Shown here piece by piece: positions 1-9,117 of a stretch of DNA of 57,566 nt (positions are counted from its first letter, which is position 1; each line of letters opens with the position of its first letter). This stretch comes from Pseudarthrobacter oxydans (GTDB lineage Bacteria; Actinomycetota; Actinomycetes; Actinomycetales; Micrococcaceae), in NCBI RefSeq assembly GCF_013314975.1, contig NZ_JABTYH010000032.1, forward strand, positions 1 through 57,566. Direction: 5' to 3'. The notes beneath the pieces are model-generated. The model worked only from the letters and a program-made list of their open reading frames with translations. It was not told the DNA's origin and did not search any database. The position numbers and the translations under genes are program-made.

Positions 1-816
1 CCGCTCGCAGCGGCCGAACTGAACGAGGTCACCGCCCTGGCAGGCGAGGCGCCGTCCATCATCCTGTCCTACAAGGACTTCAACCAGGCTCCCCCCATCA
101 CCGAACTGGAGGCGGTCCGCACCCGCGGCGCCCTCACCCTGCTGACCTGGGAGCCCTGGGCGTGGGGCGGCGGAACAGCGCAGCCTGCGTACGCCCTGGA
201 CCGGATCACCGCCGGGGACTTCGATCCCTACCTGCGCCAGTGGGGCCAGGCGCTGGCCGGCTGGGGCCACCCGGTGATGCTGCGGTTCGGGCACGAAATG
301 AACGGCAACTGGTACCCGTGGTCGGAGCAGGTCAACGGCAACGGTTCCGGGGACTACGTGGCCGCGTGGCAGCACGTGCACGGCGTGGTGACGGCGGCGG
401 GTGCCACCAACATCACCTGGGTATGGAACCCCAACGTGCCGTACTGGGGGTCGGTGCCGCTGGCCGGCCTGTACCCCGGCGCAGGGTACGTGGACGCGGT
501 GGCGCTGGACGGCTACAACTGGGGCACCTCCGCCTCATGGAGCTCGTGGGTGTCCCCGTCCCAGCTCTTCGGCGACGGCCTCTCCCAGCTCCGGGCCCTG
601 GCCCCCGGCAAGCAGATCCTGATCGCCGAAACATCCTCGGCCGAGCAGGGCGGCTCCAAAGCAGACTGGATCACCGCCCTGGTCAGCTACCTTTCCGCCC
701 AGCCGGACATCACCGCCCTGACCTGGTTCCATTACAACAAGGAGACCGACTGGCGGATCAACAGCAGCACGCCGTCCGCCGACGCCTTCAAACAGGCACT
801 GGCTGCCCGCCGGTAA
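1..816 (+). CDS. GH26 family beta-mannanase, 3' part
   Basis: The reading frame is open from the first base, so the 5' end lies outside the window; 271 residues are visible. The motif RFGHEMNGNWYPW (from about 280) is the family 26 signature and holds the acid/base Glu (codon 292-294). A second Glu in LIAETSS (codon 628-630) fits the nucleophile. Family 26 enzymes cut beta-1,4-mannans or related beta-glucans, usually outside the cell. Because the N-terminus is missing I cannot tell whether a signal peptide or other domains precede it. The exact substrate is not readable from this sequence. The next gene is on the same strand but 137 bases away and unrelated in function. Confidence 0.85.
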   Translation, partial: PLAAAELNEVTALAGEAPSIILSYKDFNQAPPITELEAVRTRGALTLLTWEPWAWGGGTAQPAYALDRITAGDFDPYLRQWGQALAGWGHPVMLRFGHEMNGNWYPWSEQVNGNGSGDYVAAWQHVHGVVTAAGATNITWVWNPNVPYWGSVPLAGLYPGAGYVDAVALDGYNWGTSASWSSWVSPSQLFGDGLSQLRALAPGKQILIAETSSAEQGGSKADWITALVSYLSAQPDITALTWFHYNKETDWRINSSTPSADAFKQALAARR

Positions 817-855
817 CACAAAAGCAAGTGGTCCCCCCGCCGTGCCGGAAAAGTA

Positions 856-870
856 GAGTACCGGCTACTC
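856..870. promoter_or_regulatory. Inverted repeat GAGTA-N5-TACTC upstream of GAF-ANTAR gene
   Basis: GAGTA CCGGC TACTC, followed by G, lies about 85 bases upstream of the GAF-ANTAR start. The same geometry with similar spacer (N3-GC) occurs at 21489-21503 upstream of the other GAF-ANTAR gene and at 40428-40442. It could be a protein-binding site; the role is inference. Confidence 0.4.
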
Positions 871-953
871 GTGCCCTCCGCGGGCTGTACTCGTAGATTC
901 GGGGAAAGCCCGCGCGGGTGCGGGACGGGACCGAAGCTTACGGGGGACGAAGC

Positions 954-1700
954 GTGGCAGTACAACCGGCGGACGGAACCATGCGGACAGAACGCCCGGG
1001 GTTCCTGCTGGACCTCATCACGGGTGCGGACACTGACCTGGGTTCGGTGCAGCGGCTGGCGGAGGCCGGCGCACTGGCCCTCGCAGGGTCCGCGGACTGC
1101 GCTGCCCTGCTGATCCGGCCCGGCGGCCCGCCCGTCATTGCCGGCAACAGCACTGCCGCCGAGGCCCTGGCCACCTCCGAGGACCGGAACGGCGACGGGC
1201 CCCTGACCCACGCCGTCAGCACATCCGAGCTGGTGAAGGTGGACCGCACCACCTCAACCAGGTGGCAGGCATACCGACGGCGGCTCTCGGCTTCCGGATT
1301 CGGCGCGGCGCTGGCTCTTCCGCTGGACCTGGAGGACCGCACGTCCTGCGCGCTGCTGTTCCTTGTCCGCGGCACCACCGGGCTGACACCGGACCTGGTG
1401 GCCGAGGCCCGGTGGTTCGCGGAAGTGGCGGCCCAGAGCATGAAGCTGGCGCTCGAGGTGCGCAGCGTCCGGTCCGCCGGGGACAACCTGAAGACCGTCC
1501 TGGAGAGCCGCACCTCCATCGATGTGGCGTGCGGCGTGATCATGGCCCAGAACAGCTGCACGTATGCCGAGGCGTTCAGCAGGCTGGCGGGCGCCTCACG
1601 CCAGCGGAACCTGAAAGTACGCAGCGTTGCCGAGAATGTGGTGAAGTCACTGGCCGCCGGGTCACCGGCAGCCCGGCCCGATCCGCCGGCTCCGGCGTAG
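954..1700 (+). CDS. GAF-ANTAR domain RNA-binding transcription antiterminator
   Basis: The protein has an N-terminal GAF-like sensory region (about residues 15-165) and a C-terminal ANTAR domain (about 185-235), recognisable from SRTSIDVACGVIMAQNSC and the following helix ending in NVVKSL. ANTAR proteins bind paired hairpins in nascent mRNA and block termination; GAF domains sense small molecules or redox state. The start is taken at GTG 954, which has GGGGGA about 6 bases upstream; GTG 918 and ATG 981 are alternatives. It is one of three ANTAR proteins in the window. No kinase gene is adjacent and the ligand is unknown. Confidence 0.8.
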   Translation: MAVQPADGTMRTERPGFLLDLITGADTDLGSVQRLAEAGALALAGSADCAALLIRPGGPPVIAGNSTAAEALATSEDRNGDGPLTHAVSTSELVKVDRTTSTRWQAYRRRLSASGFGAALALPLDLEDRTSCALLFLVRGTTGLTPDLVAEARWFAEVAAQSMKLALEVRSVRSAGDNLKTVLESRTSIDVACGVIMAQNSCTYAEAFSRLAGASRQRNLKVRSVAENVVKSLAAGSPAARPDPPAPA

Positions 1701-1701
1701 C

Positions 1702-3396
1702 CTACCCCGTAGGCGCGCTGTCCGGTGAGAACGTGTGGGCCCACTGGGTGGTGGCCCCGGCCGCCAGCGAGTACTTGGGCAGGGCACGCGCGGAAACAGT
1801 GACGGTGCCGGAGCCCGGATACTCGCCGGCTTTCACGACTGCCCCGTCCCGCACGTATTCCACGCCCTTGGAGGCCGGAACGGTGAAGGTGTCCTTCCTG
1901 GTGCCGTCCTTGTCCGTGAACGTCACCGCTTTGGGCAGCACAACGCCGGCCGGCAAATCTTCAGTGGAGAGGTCCAGGGCCTCGGCGGCGTCCACCAGTC
2001 CATGGCCGCAGCCTTCGGGGCAGCCACCGGCCAGGGGCCGGGCCGTGGCTTCGAGCCGCTTTTCCACCATCTCGGGCGTGTAGCTGCTGCCCACCTCGGA
2101 CATCAGCAGGGCGGCGATCCCGGAAACGTGGGGGGCGGCCATGGACGTGCCCTGCATAAAGGCGTAGGCCTCGGGCCCGGGGGTGGTGGCGCCAAAGTTG
2201 GAGGTGGAGAGGATGCCTTCAGTGAACTGGCTGGTGATGTCACCGCCCGGAGCCGTCACGTCGACGTCGTCCCCGTAGTTGGAGTAGGACGCGCGGGCGC
2301 CGGTGCGTCCGGAGGCAGCCACTGTAATGACCTTCTTGCAGTTCGCCGGACTCATGCCGGAGGCCGGGCGGTTCGAGTTACCGGCGGCCACCACCACGGC
2401 TGCGCCGGCCTCATGGGCGAGGTTGATGGCGTTCTGCAGCATGGGTGAGCAGGGGCCGTCGCCGCCCACGCTGAGGTTGATCACGCGGGCGGGGTTGGGG
2501 TTGACCGGCAGGCCGGGCACCTGGCCGCCGGCGGCCCAGATGATGGAATCGGCCACGTCCGACTCGTAGCCGCCGCAGGCCCCGAGGGCGCGGACGGGAA
2601 GCAGCCGGGCTTCGGGCGCAACCCCTGCGACGCCGTCGTTGTTGTTGGCCACCGCGGCGATCGTCCCCGCCACGTGGGTCCCGTGCCAGGAGGACATGCC
2701 GCTCTCCCCGCCAACGCCGCACAGCTCCCCGGCGAACCAGTCGCCCTCGTCCTGCGGGTTGGCGTCACGCCCGTCACCGTCCCGCGCGTTGGGGGCGTCA
2801 ACGATCATGTCGTAGCCGGGCAGCACCCGGGAATTCAGTTCGGAGTGGCTGGTGATTCCGGTGTCCACGACTGCCACCACCGTCCCCTCGCCGCGGTTCA
2901 CGTCCCAGGCACCGGGGAGCCGGATGCCGGCGGCCTCGTCCCAGAGGTTCCACTGCACCGGGTACCCGGGATCGTTGGGGGCCTCGGCAGTGGGGTACAT
3001 GATGATGTCCGGCTCGGCATAGGCCACCCCCGGGGACGACCGCAGTGCCGCCAGGAAGGCCTCGGCCTCAGCGCCAGGGAGGGGGCGGCTGGTTTTCACC
3101 ACCTGCGCACCGGCGGACATGCCCTTGACGTTTTGGGCGGCGATGCCCATCCGGCCCGCGGCCATCCGCGCGGCCTCTGAGGTTGCCGCGGCCTCGGACC
3201 CGATGCCGGGACCGCCCTGGATCCCCACAATGAACTGGTCCGTAGCGGGGGACGCAGCGGGCGCCGCCCGAGTCGGGGTTGGCCGGATGCTGTCCAGTTC
3301 GCCGTCGGCCTGGGCAGGGAGTGCCAGGGCGGTGTTGGCCAGGACAGCAGCCACAGCGATGGCGACGGCGGTGCGGGGGCTTGAGCGGTGGGTCAT
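1702..3396 (-). CDS. Secreted subtilisin-like serine protease (S8)
   Basis: The 564-residue precursor has a signal peptide (about 1-31, ending ALPAQA), a propeptide with an inhibitor-I9-like start (QFIVGI near 54) and a complete S8 catalytic domain. The triad is visible: Asp178 in VVDTG, His238 in WHGTHVAGT, Ser418 in GTSMAAPHVSG; Asn340 in AAGN supplies the oxyanion hole. After the catalytic domain (ending near 480) there is a short beta-rich C-terminal stretch of about 80 residues with no cell-wall sorting signal. AAGGA lies 9 bases before the ATG. It ends 1 base after the convergent GAF-ANTAR stop. It probably degrades extracellular protein; cleavage specificity is unknown. Confidence 0.92.
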   Translation of the reverse strand: MTHRSSPRTAVAIAVAAVLANTALALPAQADGELDSIRPTPTRAAPAASPATDQFIVGIQGGPGIGSEAAATSEAARMAAGRMGIAAQNVKGMSAGAQVVKTSRPLPGAEAEAFLAALRSSPGVAYAEPDIIMYPTAEAPNDPGYPVQWNLWDEAAGIRLPGAWDVNRGEGTVVAVVDTGITSHSELNSRVLPGYDMIVDAPNARDGDGRDANPQDEGDWFAGELCGVGGESGMSSWHGTHVAGTIAAVANNNDGVAGVAPEARLLPVRALGACGGYESDVADSIIWAAGGQVPGLPVNPNPARVINLSVGGDGPCSPMLQNAINLAHEAGAAVVVAAGNSNRPASGMSPANCKKVITVAASGRTGARASYSNYGDDVDVTAPGGDITSQFTEGILSTSNFGATTPGPEAYAFMQGTSMAAPHVSGIAALLMSEVGSSYTPEMVEKRLEATARPLAGGCPEGCGHGLVDAAEALDLSTEDLPAGVVLPKAVTFTDKDGTRKDTFTVPASKGVEYVRDGAVVKAGEYPGSGTVTVSARALPKYSLAAGATTQWAHTFSPDSAPTG

Positions 3397-3717
3397 TGGC
3401 GGGCATCCTTCAAGGACAGGCGCCTAGCGCTGGGTGCCGGCGCGCGGACAGACTCACCCCCGCCCCGATTCTAGCCACAAGCACGGGACGGAAGAAGGGG
3501 CAGCTGCAAATATTCAGGACGCCTGCAGTCGGGCTGTTGATGACCCGGCGGGATGTCCTCCGGCGACGCCGGCGGCGCCCGCCATTTCCACGGGTCCGCA
3601 CGGGTGCCGTAACCTTGAAGGGATTCCTGCTTCGCTGGCGGACACACACCTGGGAGGGTTCTGTCCGGGCACCAGGGCAGGCATCCGTTTCCCATCGGTC
3701 TCACATAAGGCGCAGTC
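3397..3717. other. Intergenic region between divergent genes
   Basis: This 321-base gap separates the divergently transcribed protease gene and the small membrane protein gene, so it must hold both promoters. No convincing reading frame, strong operator or recognised riboswitch was seen in it. Confidence 0.4.
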
Positions 3718-3894
3718 GTGAACACTACTTCTCCCCAGGGGAGCACCCTTGGCCCGCTCGAGGACCTGGGCTGGACCGCTCTTTCCATCAGCGTGGCCCT
3801 GGTCCTGCTGCCCGCGATCGGCCTGAAGGCACTGGGCCAGTCCTTCTTCCCGAAGACTCCCAAAGCTGAAGAACGCCACTACCTGATCCAGTAA
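3718..3894 (+). CDS. Small single-pass membrane protein (58 aa)
   Basis: GTG-initiated frame of 58 residues with one hydrophobic segment (about 19-38, ALSISVALVLLPAIGL), a short polar N-terminus and a basic/polar C-terminus ending HYLIQ. Its stop overlaps the next start as TAATG (one shared base), so the two are probably translationally coupled. GC-rich third positions support coding. The function is not recognised. Coupling to a surface lipoprotein suggests it may be a membrane partner or anchor for that protein. The ribosome-binding site is weak (AAGG about 7 bases upstream). Confidence 0.6.
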   Translation: MNTTSPQGSTLGPLEDLGWTALSISVALVLLPAIGLKALGQSFFPKTPKAEERHYLIQ

Positions 3895-4784
3895 TGCCCC
3901 GCCAGCACGCCAGCAGCACCAGACATTTTGCGGCGCTCTCCGCCGCGGCGGCCGCGCTGCTTGCCCTTGCAGGCTGCGCTCCCGCCTCGAGTCCGGCACC
4001 GGAGACCGACGGCACTGGCACTGGCAGCGCCCACAGTACGCTGCCCGGTTCCCACGTGCACGGCATCGCCGTCAGCGGCGAAACCAGCCAGGTGCTCCTG
4101 GCCACGCACGACGGCCTTTTCGACGTCACCACCGCCCCGGCCGCCAAAATCGGCGGAACCAACGACCTGATGGGCTTCACCCCCGGCCCCTCCGACGGCG
4201 TCTTCTACGCCTCCGGCCACCCCGGCCCGGGGTCGGACCTGCCCAACCCGCTGGGCCTGCTGAGATCGTCCGACGGCGGCAGGACCTGGGAGCAGCTCTC
4301 ACGGCAGGGCGAATCCGACTTCCACGCGCTGACCGCCACCCAGGCGGGAATCGTGGCCTTCGACGGCGCCTTGAGGACCAGCCCGGACGGCAAGGCCTGG
4401 AGTACGGTCGCCGCAGATTTCGCCCCGGCCGTCCTCGCCGGCCACCCGGACAGCACCACCGTCCTGGCCACCACCCAGGACGGGATCCAGCGCTCAACGG
4501 ACTCAGGCAGCACCTGGACGCCGCTGGAGAACGGCCCGGCGATCCAGTTCGCGGCGTTCGCCCACCCCGCGGAAGCCGTGGGTGTAGAACCGGACGGCAC
4601 TGTCCACTACTCCCCCGACGCCGGCCAAACGTGGACTGAACAGGGCCGCATCGACGCCGAAGTCATGGCAATCGCCGCCCTCAAGGGCGAGGACGGCCGC
4701 CCCTGGATCTGGGCCGCCACGGCGGACGGGGTCATGGTGTCCACGGACGGTGGCATGACTTTCCGGCCCGCTGACGCGGACTGA
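3894..4784 (+). CDS. Lipoprotein with Asp-box (BNR) repeats, sortilin/F510_1955-like
   Basis: The 296-residue product starts with a lipoprotein signal peptide with lipobox LALAGC, so it should be anchored at the outer face of the membrane. Four Asp-box motifs of the form S-x-D-x-G-x-T-W/F are visible (SSDGGRTW, STDSGSTW, SPDAGQTW, STDGGMTF), spaced as in beta-propeller blades. This matches the F510_1955-type 'glycosyl hydrolase' family, whose members are sortilin/sialidase-fold proteins without proven enzymatic activity. No sialidase arginine triad could be assigned. It overlaps the preceding small membrane gene by one base and is probably co-transcribed with it. Confidence 0.78.
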   Translation: MPRQHASSTRHFAALSAAAAALLALAGCAPASSPAPETDGTGTGSAHSTLPGSHVHGIAVSGETSQVLLATHDGLFDVTTAPAAKIGGTNDLMGFTPGPSDGVFYASGHPGPGSDLPNPLGLLRSSDGGRTWEQLSRQGESDFHALTATQAGIVAFDGALRTSPDGKAWSTVAADFAPAVLAGHPDSTTVLATTQDGIQRSTDSGSTWTPLENGPAIQFAAFAHPAEAVGVEPDGTVHYSPDAGQTWTEQGRIDAEVMAIAALKGEDGRPWIWAATADGVMVSTDGGMTFRPADAD

Positions 4785-4821
4785 GCAGAGGCGGACTGAG
4801 CAGACGCCTGCGGCCTTCCGC

Positions 4822-4926
4822 TTAGTGGCGCGCCCTGAACCGGATCAGTCCCGCCGCCAGGAGGCCCACTCCGCCAAGAGAGGCCAGCATCCCGCCAAGG
4901 GCTGCAACGTATTCGGTGATGGTCAT
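4822..4926 (-). CDS. Tiny membrane protein (34 aa)
   Basis: A 34-codon frame encodes MTITEYVAALGGMLASLGG followed by VGLLAAGLIRFRARH: one hydrophobic helix rich in Gly/Ala/Leu with a basic C-terminal tail (RFRARH). A clear ribosome-binding site, GGGGAGTGGAGACA, sits directly before the ATG, which is the main reason to call it. It is convergent with the Asp-box lipoprotein gene (37 bases between stops). No family is recognised. It resembles in size the single-helix regulators of membrane complexes, but there is no direct evidence of a partner. Confidence 0.6.
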   Translation of the reverse strand: MTITEYVAALGGMLASLGGVGLLAAGLIRFRARH

Positions 4927-5056
4927 TGTCTCCACTCCCCTTCCCTACTGCCTGGGTGCCAAAACTACGCCCGGAGGCTCAGGATTGGGCGAAGGATCGC
5001 CCGCGTGTTTGGTCAAGATCTGTGCAGTTCCCTGCCACGGACACCCGGCGGAATGC

Positions 5057-5082
5057 ACGACGGCGGGGCGCGCCGCCGTCGT
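5057..5082. repeat. Dispersed palindrome, copy 1 (ACGACGGCGG/CCGCCGTCGT)
   Basis: Perfect 10-base arms with a 6-base loop (GGCGCG). The right flank GTACCTCTCACCTG resembles that of the copy at 11864. Unlike most copies it lies between divergent genes and not at a gene end. Confidence 0.8.
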
Positions 5083-5124
5083 ACCTCTCACCTGATGTTC
5101 ACCTGCCGTTGGCTTTCGCTTGAT

Positions 5125-6942
5125 ATGCAGGACGCGTGGCCTCCTCCCTTCCGTCCCGTCCCCGCTGTGAAGCCGTCCGCGCCCACGCTGGGTGACCTCG
5201 GTTTCGAGGCGGTGGTCCTGAGCGGCAACACGCCGTCGGGAGAGATCGAGGCGCTGTTCCGGGAGGACCGCGGGCTCCGGGCCGTGGTGGTCGAGGTCCG
5301 GGGGAACCTCATCCTGCTGACGCGGGACCAGCTTGACCACCAGATGACCGGGCGGCTGGGCTACGGGCGGGCGCTGAGCGCCCGCATGACGGCGGAGGCG
5401 CTGGTGCCCTGCACCACGTTCAGCCTGCCGCCGTCCCTGGACCTCCGGGCGGCCGCCGCCGCGCTGCTGGACCGGCCTGAGGAAAGCAGGTACCAGGATG
5501 TGCTCGTCGTTCCCGCCTCGGGCACCCCGCGCGTGGTGCCCGTCTCGCAGGTCCTGGAGGGCCTTTCGGATGAGTTCCGGCATGCCGCGCTCCATGATCC
5601 GCTGACCGGCCTGGCCAACAGGCTGGGGCTGGAAGAGTCCGGACAGGCCCTGCTGGCCGGCTCCGGCTCTGCCCGGACGGCGGCGCTCTACGTGGACCTG
5701 GACGATTTCAAGGTCATCAATAACACGTTCGGGCACAGGGCCGGTGACAGTGTGCTCACCGCCTTCGCGGCCCGGCTTCAGGCGTGCACCCGGCCGGCGG
5801 ACAGGGTGGCCCGGCTGGGCGGGGACGAGTTCGCCGTGCTGCTGGCCAACGTCGATGAAACCGGCGCCCGTGCCCTCGCGAACCGGATTCTCCGTGTCCT
5901 GGATGAGCCGTTCGTCCATGACGGCCACGCACTCCAGGTCTCCGCCACGCTGGGGCTGGCCATGGCCGGCGACGTCGCGGCAGGCGATCCTGGGGCAGGC
6001 GATTCTGGGGCTCGCAGCAGCGGGGAAGGTCAGGTGGGGGCCGGCGGCGACCCCGGGGCACAGCTCGAAGACCTGCTGCGCCAGGCGGACGCGGCGATGC
6101 TGCAGGCCAAACACGAAGGCAAGCGCAGGCTGGGCCGCATCGACCCCTCCCGGCCGGAAAGCCGCTTCGCCCGCCAGGCCCTCATCCGCCGTCGGCTGCC
6201 ACACGCCCTCGGCAGTGCAGCGTTCAGCCTCCACTACCAGCCGCTGATGGACATTTCCACCGGAGAATGCCGTGCTGTGGAGGCGCTGCTGCGCTGGCAC
6301 GACCCTGAACTGGGCGCCGTCTCCCCCACCGAGTTCATCCATGTGGCCGAGCACACCGGCATGATCCACGCGGTGGGCCAGTGGGTCATCGACCAGGCCT
6401 GCGCGCAGGCCCGGCTTTGGGCGGACGCCGGAACGCCGCGGGCCATTTCGGTGAATATTTCGCCGCTGCAGCTGGCCGCCGGGAACCTGGCCACGGTCAT
6501 CCACGGATCCCTGCAACGGCACGGGGTGCCGCCTTCGCTGTTGAACGTCGAGCTCACGGAGAGCGCCGCCATCGTGGATCTTTCGTCCGCGGCGGCCCAG
6601 CTGCGCACGCTGATCGGGGCGGGCATTGGAGTGGCCCTGGACGACTACGGAACGGCGTATTCGTCCCTGTCACTGCTCCGGGAGCTTCCCCTCACCGGGC
6701 TGAAGCTGGACAAGTCGTTCATCGACACCATCGATACCGATCCCACCTCGGCCGTGCTGGTGGCCAACGTCATGGCGTCCGCCAGGGCCCTGGGCCTCCG
6801 CACCACCGCCGAGGGCGTGGAGCGGGAAACGCAGCTGGCAGTCCTGCGCGGGCTGGGCTGCGACACCGCCCAGGGGTACCTCATCGCGCGGCCGCTGCCC
6901 CCGGCTGAGCGCGATATGCTCAGCCGGCGGCGAGTGCCATGA
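5125..6942 (+). CDS. GGDEF-EAL cyclic-di-GMP turnover protein
   Basis: A protein of about 605 residues with three parts. The N-terminal ~150 residues look like the CBS-like module of some GGDEF-EAL proteins (GRLGYGRAL near 5350). A GGDEF domain follows with intact ARLGGDEF (nt ~5806-5835) and an RxxD inhibitory site (RPAD) five residues upstream. An EAL domain then carries EALLRW (nt ~6280) and DDYGTAYSSL in place of DDFGTGYSSL. Both active-site signatures are present, so it may make and degrade c-di-GMP. No transmembrane segment was seen. The start is uncertain: ATG 5125 is used because ATG 5095 lies in the conserved flank of the palindrome at 5057, and the frame remains open further upstream. 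The 3' end overlaps the convergent hydrolase gene by 23 bases. Confidence 0.85.
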   Translation: MQDAWPPPFRPVPAVKPSAPTLGDLGFEAVVLSGNTPSGEIEALFREDRGLRAVVVEVRGNLILLTRDQLDHQMTGRLGYGRALSARMTAEALVPCTTFSLPPSLDLRAAAAALLDRPEESRYQDVLVVPASGTPRVVPVSQVLEGLSDEFRHAALHDPLTGLANRLGLEESGQALLAGSGSARTAALYVDLDDFKVINNTFGHRAGDSVLTAFAARLQACTRPADRVARLGGDEFAVLLANVDETGARALANRILRVLDEPFVHDGHALQVSATLGLAMAGDVAAGDPGAGDSGARSSGEGQVGAGGDPGAQLEDLLRQADAAMLQAKHEGKRRLGRIDPSRPESRFARQALIRRRLPHALGSAAFSLHYQPLMDISTGECRAVEALLRWHDPELGAVSPTEFIHVAEHTGMIHAVGQWVIDQACAQARLWADAGTPRAISVNISPLQLAAGNLATVIHGSLQRHGVPPSLLNVELTESAAIVDLSSAAAQLRTLIGAGIGVALDDYGTAYSSLSLLRELPLTGLKLDKSFIDTIDTDPTSAVLVANVMASARALGLRTTAEGVERETQLAVLRGLGCDTAQGYLIARPLPPAERDMLSRRRVP

Positions 6943-7771
6943 TGGCCGCGGCCGTGCCCTCCGCTGCGCCGTGCTGGACGATATGCGGCTTTCCGGGAAT
7001 TTCGAGATAGCGCCCGTCCGGTGCGGTGGCGGCGAGCTTCCCGCACCAGGACCGGGACGCCACGGGATCCTTGGACCCGCGGAGCACCAGGACCGGCTGT
7101 GCCACCAGGGCCAGGCTTCCTTCGAGGTCGTAGGACATCATGACCGGAAGCTCGGTGAGGTACCAGCGCATGCCGGAGCGGGCGTAGTCGGTGAACACGA
7201 TGGCATTGCCCACGGGGCTTTCCCTCAGCGCATCAAGGCCCAGGGCCAGGGTTTGCTGGCGGACGGTCCGGCGTGCCGAGTCCACCACCGGGCCCAGGAG
7301 CACCACGTGGGACACCACGTCCGGGTGCCGGACCGCGAGTTCCGTGGCGAACTGGGCGCCCATGGAATGCCCCACCACCACCGCCCGGCCGGCGCCCATT
7401 TTCCGCAGGGTTGCTGCGACGACGTCGGCGTAGTCGGCGATGCTGAGCTGACGGTCCGGGCGCGGCGTGGCACCGAATCCGGGCAGGTCGATGGAGTGCG
7501 TGTCACCGTGCCCGGCCAGGACAAGCTGGAGCCTGCGGAAGTAGCGGTGGGACATCCCGATGCCGTGGAGCAGCACGTAGACAGGACCGCCTTCCGGCGG
7601 CCCTGCCAGGGAGTGCACGTGCGAGGTCAGGGAGCCCGTGGTGACAACCCTCGGCGTCAGGGGCTGGCGCATCCAGGCGAGAGGTCCGCGGGACGTTGCT
7701 CCACCGGGCTTCGGGCCGCGGGACAGAGGCGGTTCGGTGGTGTTGTGCTGGTGGTTGGTCTCGGTGTGCAC
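6920..7771 (-). CDS. Alpha/beta-hydrolase fold protein
   Basis: About 283 residues with alpha/beta-hydrolase hallmarks: HGIGMSHRY (oxyanion region), nucleophile elbow GHSMGAQ, and a C-terminal PGKPHIVQHG with the probable catalytic His. GTG 7771 is chosen as start because AAGGGA lies 6 bases upstream; a TTG at 7816 would overlap the upstream gene. It lies 37 bases downstream of the lipid kinase on the same strand and is probably in the same operon, so a lipid or ester substrate is plausible. Substrate cannot be read from sequence. Confidence 0.82.
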   Translation of the reverse strand: MHTETNHQHNTTEPPLSRGPKPGGATSRGPLAWMRQPLTPRVVTTGSLTSHVHSLAGPPEGGPVYVLLHGIGMSHRYFRRLQLVLAGHGDTHSIDLPGFGATPRPDRQLSIADYADVVAATLRKMGAGRAVVVGHSMGAQFATELAVRHPDVVSHVVLLGPVVDSARRTVRQQTLALGLDALRESPVGNAIVFTDYARSGMRWYLTELPVMMSYDLEGSLALVAQPVLVLRGSKDPVASRSWCGKLAATAPDGRYLEIPGKPHIVQHGAAEGTAAAIMALAAG

Positions 7772-7808
7772 CGATGTTCCCTTCGTTGGGGGCCGTGCCG
7801 GCGGGTGG

Positions 7809-8999
7809 TCAGCCAAGGGTGGCGAGGGCGGCGGGGGCGCACCGGATGGTCACCGCGGTGTCCGCGTCAACGGACTTTACTTCGCCGTCGATCTGGTACG
7901 GGATGGGTTTGAGGGTGGTGAACGCGTAGCTGCTGACGCTCGGCTGATCGCCCAGGCCCCGGGTTGCTGCCCGCAGCGCCGTCAGCAGGATCCGCAGCTT
8001 TGAGCGGTGCGGGAAGGTCACCACTTCAAACTTGCCGTCCTGGAGCCTGTGGTCAGCTTCGCTGAGGGTGGCGTATTTCGCCATCTGGGCGATGTTGGCG
8101 AAGACCAGGCTGTCGAACCTGCGGCGCCTTCCCTCTGCGTGGCGGATCTCGAACGGTTTGAACTTGGAGAACGTGCGCATCACGGAAACCATTTCCTTCA
8201 GCGCGCCTTTGCTGCCTTTTTCCAGGTCGATCGCCATGACCGGGGTTAGGCCGAAGCCGATGTAGGAGTGCGCGTACTCAGAGAGCGCGTCAGGCCCGTC
8301 GCCTTTGCTGATGCGCAGGAGGTCGATGTGCCGGACGGAGCCGCCGGCAATGGCTTCCTCCAGGGGCTGCGTGCCGGTGGTGCGCCGGTGGTCGTTGGCG
8401 TTGCCCGCGGCCATGACGGCACACACGGCGTCCGGGTTGCCGGCCTGCATCACGCCGTTGACAACCTCGTTGTAGCCGCCGTCCCCGCTTACCGAGATGA
8501 CCAGTACGTCGCCCCCGCCGCTGGCAGCATCACGGGCCAGTTCCACGGCATGGCCAGCATGTCCTGTGGGCTGAAGGCTGATGTTGGCGGCGTAGGGAAG
8601 GCGGCCTTCCAGTACCGAGCGCAGCTGCTTGGCGAGCGCAGGAGCGTCGCCGGTGCTGTTGGGGTTGAAGATGATGGCGATTGATTCGAACGTGCGTGCA
8701 GTTTTCATGAGGGTCTTTCGTGGTGCCGCCTGCCGGGGAGGGCGGGGCGGTGCACCGGTGTGCGGGGAGAGCCGGGAAGGAAGGGCTGCGACGTGGTCCA
8801 GCGTGGTGTCCAGGACCCTGGAGACGCTGCACTGCGAGCAGTGGACGGCGACGGCGAGGGAGCCTGCCTGCCCGCCGGTGATGCCGGGGAACTCAACCAT
8901 CAGGTGCTGGTCGGTGTCGCAGTTTGCGCACCAGGGGCGCTTGCCGCGTGGCTGGTGGACATCCCTGGGCACGTAACTGGTGGCTGCGTGTGTGGTCAT
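7809..8999 (-). CDS. Diacylglycerol/lipid kinase-like protein with N-terminal CxxC region
   Basis: Residues ~98-396 form a DAGK-catalytic-domain protein of the YegS/DgkB kind: IIFNPNSTG near the start, then SGDGGYNEVVNG as the nucleotide-binding loop (GDG variant). These kinases phosphorylate diacylglycerol or related lipids. In the same frame, 97 residues upstream contain two Cys pairs (CANC and CSQC, about 35 residues apart) that look like a zinc ribbon, then a Pro/Arg-rich linker. ATG 8999 is used; an internal ATG at 8708 would give a standard-length 299 aa kinase. A strong hairpin at 9118-9150 separates it from the gene upstream. Whether the CxxC region is truly fused is the main doubt. 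Confidence 0.72.
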   Translation of the reverse strand: MTTHAATSYVPRDVHQPRGKRPWCANCDTDQHLMVEFPGITGGQAGSLAVAVHCSQCSVSRVLDTTLDHVAALPSRLSPHTGAPPRPPRQAAPRKTLMKTARTFESIAIIFNPNSTGDAPALAKQLRSVLEGRLPYAANISLQPTGHAGHAVELARDAASGGGDVLVISVSGDGGYNEVVNGVMQAGNPDAVCAVMAAGNANDHRRTTGTQPLEEAIAGGSVRHIDLLRISKGDGPDALSEYAHSYIGFGLTPVMAIDLEKGSKGALKEMVSVMRTFSKFKPFEIRHAEGRRRRFDSLVFANIAQMAKYATLSEADHRLQDGKFEVVTFPHRSKLRILLTALRAATRGLGDQPSVSSYAFTTLKPIPYQIDGEVKSVDADTAVTIRCAPAALATLG

Positions 9000-9117
9000 G
9001 ACGGTCAACGCGGTCGGACCACGGCCTGGTGGGTGGCGTCCCCGGGGACCTGGCAGGCGTGTGCTGGCGCCATGGTGGCTCTTCTCAAACGAGGTGCAAC
9101 AAAAGGAAGGGGACAAT

